Part shown: positions 42,952 to 50,295 of the stretch, piece after piece
How the letters are laid out: every line of letters starts with the position of its first letter
Numbering within the stretch: the stretch's first letter is position 1
Notes under the pieces: model-generated
The model's input: the letters and a program-made list of their open reading frames with translations, nothing else
Database searches by the model: none
What the model was told of the DNA's origin: nothing
Assembly (NCBI RefSeq): GCF_963675585.1
Contig: NZ_OY776414.1
Span: 661,001-725,000, forward strand
Origin: an uncultured Draconibacterium sp.
GTDB lineage: Bacteria; Bacteroidota; Bacteroidia; Bacteroidales; Prolixibacteraceae
Reading direction: 5' to 3'
Length of the DNA: 64,000 nt
Program-made: the position numbers and the translations under genes

Positions 42952-44379
42952 CTATTCTGTCCGCAATGCATCAATGGGTTTTAGTTTTAAAGCCTTTCGC
43001 GCTGGTGCAATTGACGATGCTATTCCAACAATAATTACCAGAACAATTATGGCAAAGAAATAATTCCATTCGATGTTGGGATAAACGATTGCCGAATAAC
43101 CAAAAGCCTCAAATCCTTCACCTACCGACGAAAAATCAAGCCCTGTATAACTGGTGATTTTTAAAACCAAGGCGCCTAAACCCATTCCAACTACACTTCC
43201 GGTAAGTGTCAGAAATACGGTTTCCAGCATAATCATTCTGAATACTTTTTTCTTATTCATGCCTATGGCCATTAACATTCCCAATTCCTTGATCCGCTCC
43301 ATTATGGCCATCAGCATTGTATTTACAATTCCAAAAGCCAAGGCCAGAAATATGATACTCATAATCATAAAATAATATACATCCATAATGTCGGCAAGCA
43401 TAGCTGCATCGGGAGCAATTTCGCGCCACGTCATAACATTAACTTGCGGAAACCGGGAACTAATGGCCAGCTGTTCCGTTTTTTCGCTTGAGGTATCGAG
43501 GTTGACCAGAAGAGCAATTTCATGAAAATCATCCGGCCCGAATCCGGCAGCTCTTGCCAAATCTTCTTGTAGAACAAATGCATTTTGTGCATCAAAAGCA
43601 GTATTGCTTGTTTTGTAAATTCCGCATACACGATACGACTGGTAAGTCATTTCACCATGCATGTCGGTAAACGTGAAAACTATTTTTGATTTAAGTTGAT
43701 AATTTTTAGCCAGTTCAGTAATTAGTGCTCCGTATTTGCGTGCTTCCGATTTACTTAGTTCACTTTCAAAGGCTTTACGAAACTTGGTTTTTGAATAAAA
43801 CCTTCGCCCTTCGTATTCCTGTGCCACTTTTAAAACGGTTTCGGGAACCTGTAAATTTTTTAAACTATCAATAAGTTCGGTGCTTACACGAAAGGTCTTG
43901 ATCCGAAGTTGTTCTGCTGTTTTATCGCTAATTACAATCGGATTTTTGTACTCCACATCGAAATAGCTTCCTCCATCGTGCTGAATAAATTCATACAGAC
44001 TCGATACTTGTTTTTCGTCCTCTGGATTTATGCCTTTAATGGTTACAGCCGTATTACCGCGCGACGTGGCTGCCATTGCCACTACTTTGGTGCGGCTGGT
44101 AAATTTTGTTATGGCTGATTGTTGTTTAATAAAGTCTTTAACCTGGCTGTAATCGGGAATTGTATAAGCTATTTCTTCATTATTCAGATATTCCGGATTT
44201 TGAATTTTTAGGTGAGCTGCTTCTATGTTTATGGCCGCATTAACACGTTGGTCGCCCCAGCCTTTCATCATGCCGGCAACAAATATACCAGCCACTGTTC
44301 CCAATGTAACCGCTACAATTACAATCAGGCTTCGGTGTTTATTCCGCCAAACATTTTTCCATGAAATTGATGTTATCAT
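42952..44379 (-). CDS. FtsX-fold ABC transporter permease (LolC/E-like)
   Basis: The 475-aa protein has an N-terminal helix (about 17-40), a large periplasmic domain (about 45-320), and three C-terminal helices ending in GIASSIAPARKALKLKPIDALRTE, typical of MacB/FtsX permeases. The cytoplasmic loop IMERIKELGMLMAIGMNKKKVFRMI is the ATPase-contact region. It probably pairs with the second permease to form an asymmetric exporter. Confidence 0.9.
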   Translation of the reverse strand: MITSISWKNVWRNKHRSLIVIVAVTLGTVAGIFVAGMMKGWGDQRVNAAINIEAAHLKIQNPEYLNNEEIAYTIPDYSQVKDFIKQQSAITKFTSRTKVVAMAATSRGNTAVTIKGINPEDEKQVSSLYEFIQHDGGSYFDVEYKNPIVISDKTAEQLRIKTFRVSTELIDSLKNLQVPETVLKVAQEYEGRRFYSKTKFRKAFESELSKSEARKYGALITELAKNYQLKSKIVFTFTDMHGEMTYQSYRVCGIYKTSNTAFDAQNAFVLQEDLARAAGFGPDDFHEIALLVNLDTSSEKTEQLAISSRFPQVNVMTWREIAPDAAMLADIMDVYYFMIMSIIFLALAFGIVNTMLMAIMERIKELGMLMAIGMNKKKVFRMIMLETVFLTLTGSVVGMGLGALVLKITSYTGLDFSSVGEGFEAFGYSAIVYPNIEWNYFFAIIVLVIIVGIASSIAPARKALKLKPIDALRTE

Positions 44380-44445
44380 TGTACTTATTTTAAGGTAGTA
44401 GATTTAAAGGAATATTTTTCATTATTATTTGATCCTGTTTATTGG

Positions 44446-44572
44446 TGATTGAATGAGATTGAATTTAAAGATTGAATGAGATTGAATTTAAAGATTGAAA
44501 GAGATTGAATTTAAAGATTGAAAAAGATTGAATTCAAAGATTGAATTCAAAGATTGAAAAAGATGGATGCTT
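44446..44572. repeat. GATTGAA-based tandem repeat, downstream arm of the FHB2 cassette
   Basis: A unit of about 23 bp (AGATTGAATTTAAAGATTGAA) repeats about four times and then degenerates into 14-bp steps. Inverted copies of GATTGA with short linkers lie on the other side of the second four-helix-bundle gene (44964-44996). Confidence 0.8.
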
Positions 44573-44579
44573 CATATTT

Positions 44580-44945
44580 TTATTTTAGGCGTTTGCGCAT
44601 GGTAGCAAGAATTTTGATTATTTCGACACTTTCTGCATGAAGTTGTATTGCAAGTTCTGATACAGAAATTTTTGAATCAATTATTAAATCCAGCCACATT
44701 TCTGTTTCATCCGCTTCTTCTACAGTTACTGATAGTTTAGCGAAAAATTCAGCTTTCGATCTGGCTCTTAATGCAGCCCTATAATTTGCGTAAGTTGAAG
44801 TTCCGGATCTGGTAATTTGCCGATTCAGAATACGTGCTCTTTCAGAGTTTGGTAAAGAATTTGATAGCTCAAGAATATTCAACGCAAAAACTTTAAGTCT
44901 TTCACGCACTTGTATTTTATAATCAATCCAACTATTACTATCCAT
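44580..44945 (-). CDS. four-helix bundle protein, second copy
   Basis: The 121-aa helical protein of the same family has a different sequence (KIQVRERLKVFALNILELSNSLPN, ILNRQITRSGTSTYANYRAALRARSKAEF). It lies between the two FtsX permease genes. It is too divergent from the first copy for recent duplication, so the two were probably acquired independently. Its flanks carry their own low-complexity inverted repeats. Confidence 0.88.
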   Translation of the reverse strand: MDSNSWIDYKIQVRERLKVFALNILELSNSLPNSERARILNRQITRSGTSTYANYRAALRARSKAEFFAKLSVTVEEADETEMWLDLIIDSKISVSELAIQLHAESVEIIKILATMRKRLK

Positions 44946-44963
44946 AAGAATTCGTTTAATTTT

Positions 44964-44996
44964 CTTTCAATCTTCATCAATCTTCATCAATCTCCC
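44964..44996. repeat. upstream arm of the FHB2 inverted repeat
   Basis: CTTTCAATCTTCATCAATCT and following TCAATC units are complementary, imperfectly, to the GATTGAA repeats at 44446-44572; the best block is CTTTCAATCTT (11 bases). Confidence 0.6.
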
Positions 44997-45001
44997 TCAA
45001 A

Positions 45002-46408
45002 CTACGCTCTCAGCGCATTCATAATTTTTAGTTTTCGAATACTTTTTAGAGGGAAATAACTGGCTACCAAAACCATTAATAGCACAATTAAGGCCTGCCA
45101 CCAAAAATACCCGTCGAAACTGGCCAGAGGCATAATTGCTTCGTAGCCCATATCTTCATACATTTTTGCCGTTTTACCTGTCATTTGTATTGGGAATTTA
45201 TTGCCAAGATAAATTAATGGCGAAACTCCAATCATTCCGATCAGCGTACCAACTGCACCAATAAAAAACATTTCGATAACCACCACATACATTAACAAGC
45301 GCTTTTTCATACCTATTGCGATAAGCACTCCAAATTCGCGCTTCCGCTCGGCAATCATCATAAGTACTGTTCCAAAAATTCCAAAAAATACGATTACATA
45401 AAGTATGGCTGCAAACACAATTCCACCTGCGTTATCACCTTCAATCGACTGTTTTAAAACCGGATTAAATTCCTGCCAGTTTTTAATTACATAAGTGTTT
45501 TTATCGAGCACATCTGTTAGTTCGTTCTGTACCGTTACCATTTCGCTGTTGTCGTATAAATTAATGGCAAGTGTAGTAAGCATATTTTCCATGCTGAAAA
45601 ATTCCTGTGCTCTTGTGAGCGACATGTAAACCAGTTTGTTGTCCAGTTCGGGAGATGCAATTTTAATAATTCCCCGCACAGGAAACAGACCGGCAGCTGA
45701 CGAACCGTGGTAACCGGTTCCCATTAGTACTAAAGTGTCACCAATGTTTAGCTTCATAAATTTCGATAAACGATCCGAAACCAAAACACCATCGTCGTTT
45801 GGCTGCAGATAGTTGCTTTCAAATGCGGTTATTTCCCCAATTTTGTCAAGCACCTTCGTATCGGTAATGCCACAGTTTAGGCTAATTTTATCCAGCGAAC
45901 TAAAAGACGCATTCTCATACATTTTCAGGTTGGTAATGTCATCTTCGCTTAAGCCAGGAATAGCATAAACGGCGTCCATTAAATGGCTTAAAAAACGATA
46001 ATGAACCAGGTTTCTTTCCGGATTTGAAAGTTGTCCCTCCTTTTCCACATCGATGCCATTTACCAAAACTCCTTTTGTTTTTGCACCAATCGATGCAAGT
46101 GCAAAGGACTCCAAACGTGGAACAGCAATTTTTACGCCCGGATTGCTGTTGATCTGCTCCAGCAATGCCTTGTCGTATTCAAACGAATTATCGAGACCCG
46201 GTTCGTCAAAGTAATCGGGGCTTTGTACCTGCAAATATCCACTGTACGACTCAATTACCTGATGTATCATATGTCCGTATGTTCCCAGCTGAAACGAGCG
46301 CATAATGATGGCAAAAAATAACGCGAAAAAAATGGATGCTGCAGTAATAATTGTACGTTTTCGGTTTCGCCAAATATTACGCCATGCCATTTGTATTATT
46401 TTTTTCAT
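45002..46408 (-). CDS. FtsX-fold ABC transporter permease (second)
   Basis: The 468-aa protein has the same architecture as its partner: MAWRNIWRNRKRTIITAASIFFAL N-terminal helix, periplasmic domain, then helices with MIAERKREFGVLIAIGMKKRLLMYVV and the IRKLKIMNALRA end. It begins 24 bp after the LolA-like gene. Two unlike permeases plus one ATPase and a LolA-like chaperone parallel the LolCDE-A lipoprotein route, though the actual cargo is unknown. Confidence 0.9.
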   Translation of the reverse strand: MKKIIQMAWRNIWRNRKRTIITAASIFFALFFAIIMRSFQLGTYGHMIHQVIESYSGYLQVQSPDYFDEPGLDNSFEYDKALLEQINSNPGVKIAVPRLESFALASIGAKTKGVLVNGIDVEKEGQLSNPERNLVHYRFLSHLMDAVYAIPGLSEDDITNLKMYENASFSSLDKISLNCGITDTKVLDKIGEITAFESNYLQPNDDGVLVSDRLSKFMKLNIGDTLVLMGTGYHGSSAAGLFPVRGIIKIASPELDNKLVYMSLTRAQEFFSMENMLTTLAINLYDNSEMVTVQNELTDVLDKNTYVIKNWQEFNPVLKQSIEGDNAGGIVFAAILYVIVFFGIFGTVLMMIAERKREFGVLIAIGMKKRLLMYVVVIEMFFIGAVGTLIGMIGVSPLIYLGNKFPIQMTGKTAKMYEDMGYEAIMPLASFDGYFWWQALIVLLMVLVASYFPLKSIRKLKIMNALRA

Positions 46409-46432
46409 TCGTAATGGTTTTTAATGAATAAA

Positions 46433-47173
46433 TTATCGTACTCTTTTCATGTTTTGTTGCGAGAAAAAGCTTTCCTGAATATCAACATCAAACTCCATGG
46501 AAGTAATTGTGATAATGGTACGGTTTTCAGGTTCTTCTGCAGGTATTATTTCCATCAGGGAAGGAAGTTCTCTGCCGTCAAAAGTTTTCACATCTTTTCC
46601 CAGCTCCGTGCGAACCAGAAATTCTTCTTCGTCGTAGTATTCGCTTTTTATTGAAATGTATTTTTCTTTGTCGATCCAGGTTAAAATTTTGCCCCAAACT
46701 ACATTGGCATCTGCATTCGGAACCATTTGAATGTGGTAGCACAATCTGCCGTCAATCGTTTCTTCACCCAATAAAGTGTGGGTGTAATCGTCAACAATCG
46801 ACGATTGTTTAACCAGGTCGTCGTTGGTGTAATCCGATCCCATCCAACCCTGCGACATCATGCTTGGCGGTAGTTTTATCATTCGGTTGATCGATGGAGT
46901 GTAGCTCCACATTTCTTTCTTGTATTTCATCGATACCATCCCTTTGTCTTTTGACGGCGCAGTAACATAAGTGAGAAAGTAGTCGCGGCCCAGGCTCCAG
47001 TTTTTAAAGGCAATTGTACGTGTGTATTTTGGGCGTACAATCGACATTTTCATTTCGCTTTTATTGGAATCACCCTGAAGTTTGTCATCCATTTTTTTGA
47101 TAATCTCTTTGGCATCTTGTGCGCTAACTAAACTTGCTAAAAACACAAAAATTACGATAAGTTGTTTCTTCAT
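46433..47173 (-). CDS. outer membrane lipoprotein-sorting (LolA-like) protein
   Basis: From the ATG at 47173 the protein is 246 aa with signal peptide MKKQLIVIFVFLASLVSAQ. It has the LolA-like fold of the DUF4292/outer-membrane lipoprotein-sorting family: MKMSIVRPKYTRTIAFKNWSL, MWSYTPSINRMIKLPPSMM, QGWMGSDYTNDDLV and LTWIDKEKYISIKSEYYD. These proteins accompany exporters and probably carry lipid cargo across the periplasm. Confidence 0.85.
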   Translation of the reverse strand: MKKQLIVIFVFLASLVSAQDAKEIIKKMDDKLQGDSNKSEMKMSIVRPKYTRTIAFKNWSLGRDYFLTYVTAPSKDKGMVSMKYKKEMWSYTPSINRMIKLPPSMMSQGWMGSDYTNDDLVKQSSIVDDYTHTLLGEETIDGRLCYHIQMVPNADANVVWGKILTWIDKEKYISIKSEYYDEEEFLVRTELGKDVKTFDGRELPSLMEIIPAEEPENRTIITITSMEFDVDIQESFFSQQNMKRVR

Positions 47174-47219
47174 TTTACTGTCTTTATATGTTATTATCAT
47201 CGTGTGTAGTTGTCAATAT

Positions 47220-47807
47220 TTATCCCTTCACTATTTTAAAACACGAGCTAATCACAGCTTCTTCCAGTTTGTCCATCGGAAAAACATCGGGAGCCGCCAC
47301 ACAATACAAAAATGCACCTTCCAGCATCGATGAAATTGCCATCAGGTCGCTTTCCGGATTTTTGCTGCCCATGGATTTTATAAACTCGAAAAACAAATTA
47401 AAAATAGGGCCTGCTTTTTCTTCGTATTTTTCGCCAAATGTTGCCGAAACTTTTGGTTGAAGAAGCAGCGAAAAGAACAGTTTCCAATGCTGCATATTTT
47501 CACGTAAAAGTTTGAAGTTTTGTTTTATAAAAAAGATGAATTCCTCTTCGTTTAGAATTCCGTCATGATTGATGTCCAGGTTGTCATAAATTTCATTAAA
47601 ACCATGTTCCATTAACTCGTTCAGAATTTCAGATTTACTTTCAAAATAATTGTAGGTAAGTCCTTTCGAAATGCCTGCTTTTTTTGCAATCTGGCTCATT
47701 GATGTGGAGTGGTACCCGTTTTCGGCAAAGAGTTCAAGTGCCACTCCCATAATAAGTTCTTTTTTGTGTTTTCTTATATCGTCGTATTGTTTCGGACTTC
47801 TTGGCAT
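47220..47807 (-). CDS. TetR/AcrR-family regulator with an EF-hand loop
   Basis: The 195-aa protein has an N-terminal TetR helix-turn-helix (about 15-62: STSMSQIAKKAGISKGLTYNYFESKSEIL). In the ligand domain, residues 78-89 (DINHDGILNEEE) form a canonical EF-hand loop with Asp1, Asn3, Asp5, Gly6 and Glu12, flanked by helices, suggesting Ca2+ binding. It is the first gene of the leftward export operon and lies beside two TGACCG-type operators, so it probably represses itself and the exporter. Confidence 0.88.
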   Translation of the reverse strand: MPRSPKQYDDIRKHKKELIMGVALELFAENGYHSTSMSQIAKKAGISKGLTYNYFESKSEILNELMEHGFNEIYDNLDINHDGILNEEEFIFFIKQNFKLLRENMQHWKLFFSLLLQPKVSATFGEKYEEKAGPIFNLFFEFIKSMGSKNPESDLMAISSMLEGAFLYCVAAPDVFPMDKLEEAVISSCFKIVKG

Positions 47808-47826
47808 AAATGTAAGTATTTTTGAT

Positions 47827-47900
47827 TGAACGGTCGGTCAAAGGTAATTGGTCGTTTTCTAAATTCCAAATATTTGAGCTAAAAAATGACCGATCGGTCA
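47827..47900. promoter_or_regulatory. two TetR-type operators 60 bp apart
   Basis: TGACCGATCGGTCA at 47887-47900 is a perfect 14-bp palindrome; TGAACGGTCGGTCA at 47827-47840 is a degenerate copy in register 60 bp away. Both lie just upstream of the TetR gene start. The rest of the 320-bp gap to the next gene shows nothing else recognisable. Confidence 0.8.
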
Positions 47901-48127
47901 ATCTTAGAATTATTCTGCATAGCAAACTTTCGACTATTTAGGTGTAAAGTTTTAATCGGGTATGTCAATAAATCCTAAAAGAATGAAGATATGGGATAGT
48001 TGCACCTAATGTTGCAAATTTATTACAAATAACTTGTTTTCTTTGGCTTCCATTAATTTGTGCAGGAGATACAAAAACCGGCCGGTTTAAAAACAATTGT
48101 TTTTGGGGCTGGTATAAAAATATATAT

Positions 48128-49900
48128 ATGAAATTATTTGAAGGACACACTTTTCATATCCCGGTTTTGGGAGTTGGTTATTCGGTTGACACACCAATAA
48201 ATGTGGCGCCTTTTGGTATTTCTTCGGTTATTTCGTTGGTTGATGACGGAACAATTGAAAAAATGCGTGAATTCTACTGTAATAAATTCGATATTCCTTT
48301 TAAAGCGATATCGAAAAAAGTAGAAGATTTTAGGGCCGAACGAATTACCTCGTACCTAAACGTGGTTGAAGAGATTGTGAATAGAAAGGTTGAAGAGATT
48401 AAAAATGCTGCATCGAATGCAGGAGGCGGATTGGAAAAGTATTTTGAAATGCTTCCGGATACATCGGCATTAAAATCGAAATTTAAACTGGCAGACAAAA
48501 GCAGAAGTGCTGCCGACGAACTTTCAAAGTGGGTAAAAGAAAAGTTGCACGTTGGGTCGATTGATGTAAACATCATGACAAAACTTGATCAGGCACATTT
48601 CAAAAATGGGGAGCAATTACCCATCGAACACAACGATGCACATGCTGCATTGCGTGGTTATGCCAATAGTAACTTAAATTCGTCGCTGGTACTGTCGGCC
48701 GGAATGAGTCCGCGTTTGTACAGCTACATCGAAAACTTTAAAGACTTTTTCCCGGATGTAAAAGGGAAAATTAAAAAGAAGATTATTCTTAAAGTAAGCG
48801 ATTTTCGTTCTGCTTTTATTCAGGGTAAAATGTTTGCTGCAAAAGGCTTGTGGGTTTCGGAATACCGAATCGAATCGGGTGTTAACTGTGGCGGCCATGC
48901 TTTTCCAACCGATGGTGTTTTATTCGGGCCAATTCTGGAAGAGTTTAAACAGAACCGCGAAAAGCTATTTACCACCTGTATTGAAGCCTACAAATCTGCA
49001 CTATCAAAAAAAGAAATGCCACAACCTGCCGAAGAACCGGAGCTGAAAGTAACCGCTCAGGGTGGGGTAGGAACAAGTGAAGAACACAGTTTTCTGCTTG
49101 AAGAGTACAACATGGACAGTGTTGGCTGGGCAACTCCTTTTATGTTGGTACCCGAAGTAATTAGCATCGATACCGAAACAATGGATTTGCTGGCAAAGGG
49201 AAAAGAGGCCGACTACTATTTTAGTGGTTTGTCGCCACTTGGCGTTCCGTTTAACAGCATTAAAGGGGCATCGATGAGTGTAAGGCGTTTGCAACTTGCT
49301 AAAGATGGTAAACCCGGAACTCCTTGTACAAAAGGATTTTTACGTTACAATACCGAATTTACCGAGGAGCCAATCTGTACTTCATCGCGTCAGTACCAAA
49401 CATTAAAGTTACAGGAACTGGAAACAATGAACCTGCCGGAAGCTGAATACAAAAAAGCTTACGACAAAATTATTGAACCCGAATGTTTGTGTATTGGTTT
49501 AAGTGTTTCAACCCAACTTTCGAAAGGAATGGCGATGAAAGACGCCGAGAAAGTAACGGTTTGTCCGGGACCAAACCTGGCGTATTTTTCAAAAATTTCT
49601 ACTTTAAAAGAAATGGTTGATCATATTTACGGGCGTATAAATTTGTTGGACAAAGGCTATCGTCCGCACATGTTTATTAAGGAGTTAAATATGTATCTCG
49701 ATATTTTTAAGGAGAAAATGGAAAACTTCCAGAAAAATATGGAAGATGTAAAAGAGAAACGGAATCTGGTAAAATTCAAAAATAACCTGTTCGACGGTAT
49801 TAACTACTACAAAGAACTTTTTACTGAGAAGAAAAAAGAAGTAGTGGATGAACTCGATCGTTTATTGAAAAAATATCCGGAACTGGATACTGAATTGTAA
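48128..49900 (+). CDS. conserved protein of unknown function, possible flavin-enzyme-like barrel
   Basis: The 590-aa soluble protein has no signal peptide. Several Cys occur in conserved-looking contexts (GVNCGGHAFPTDGVLFGP, TPCTKGFLRYN, EECLCIGL-like PECLCIGL and TVCPGPNLAYFS). Glycine-rich VTAQGGVGTSEEHSFLLEEY and the central motifs recall nitronate monooxygenase/FMN-dependent TIM barrels, but I could not confirm this. The C-terminal 100 residues are helical and charged (coiled-coil-like). It is followed by a strong terminator and stands alone. Confidence 0.55.
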   Translation: MKLFEGHTFHIPVLGVGYSVDTPINVAPFGISSVISLVDDGTIEKMREFYCNKFDIPFKAISKKVEDFRAERITSYLNVVEEIVNRKVEEIKNAASNAGGGLEKYFEMLPDTSALKSKFKLADKSRSAADELSKWVKEKLHVGSIDVNIMTKLDQAHFKNGEQLPIEHNDAHAALRGYANSNLNSSLVLSAGMSPRLYSYIENFKDFFPDVKGKIKKKIILKVSDFRSAFIQGKMFAAKGLWVSEYRIESGVNCGGHAFPTDGVLFGPILEEFKQNREKLFTTCIEAYKSALSKKEMPQPAEEPELKVTAQGGVGTSEEHSFLLEEYNMDSVGWATPFMLVPEVISIDTETMDLLAKGKEADYYFSGLSPLGVPFNSIKGASMSVRRLQLAKDGKPGTPCTKGFLRYNTEFTEEPICTSSRQYQTLKLQELETMNLPEAEYKKAYDKIIEPECLCIGLSVSTQLSKGMAMKDAEKVTVCPGPNLAYFSKISTLKEMVDHIYGRINLLDKGYRPHMFIKELNMYLDIFKEKMENFQKNMEDVKEKRNLVKFKNNLFDGINYYKELFTEKKKEVVDELDRLLKKYPELDTEL

Positions 49901-49916
49901 GATATTAAACTGATTT

Positions 49917-49956
49917 TAAAAACGGAATTCACGAAAGTGGATTCCGTTTTTTTTTT
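49917..49956 (+). terminator. rho-independent terminator
   Basis: AAAACGGAATTCAC and its near complement GTGGATTCCGTTTT form a hairpin with a GAAA loop followed by a run of about 12 T. It ends the 590-aa gene. Confidence 0.9.
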
Positions 49957-49973
49957 TATTCAATATCTATTTA

Positions 49974-50044
49974 AACACCGAAGGTCGGAAAGACACTTCG
50001 GGGTTTGGGGGAAACCTTACGGTGTTTGATAAACCCGAAAGTGA
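49974..50044 (+). repeat. REP-like element, copy A
   Basis: A two-hairpin element starts ACCGAAGGTC...ACACTTCGGGG and ends ACCTTACGGTG...CCCGAAAGTG. It matches the family seen at 56181, 56515, 56984 and 58375. It lies between the terminator and the tracrRNA gene. Confidence 0.75.
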
Positions 50045-50093
50045 TTTCTAACTTTCCAAAGTTTCAAACTTTGAAAAAGGTAAAAAAAAGCAT

Positions 50094-50195
50094 AAAAAAA
50101 CTCCCACCGAGGCGGGAGTACAGGAATTTTTTTCCTTCGGCATATAGCCTTATTGTGATAAGATGTAAAATTGAATTTCTATGTTTTTGAACAGA
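50094..50195 (-). ncRNA. tracrRNA of the type II-C CRISPR system
   Basis: The leftward RNA contains an anti-repeat (50153-50193) that pairs with the CRISPR repeat: TTCAATTTTACATC gives a 14-bp perfect upper stem, a 4-nt bulge follows, and ATCACAAT pairs with the repeat's first six bases. Immediately 3' is ATAAGGCTATATGCCG, a hairpin like the nexus of II-C tracrRNAs, then a GGAAAAAAATTCC hairpin, then a GC-rich terminator (50101-50118) with U7. The start is uncertain. Transcription is divergent from cas9. Confidence 0.88.
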
Positions 50196-50295
50196 TGTTT
50201 TGTAAATACTTGGGCTAATATAAAACATAATTATTATAAACTCGCTATATTTAACAACATAAAATTCAAAAAACAACCTTTTATACCCCAAAATA

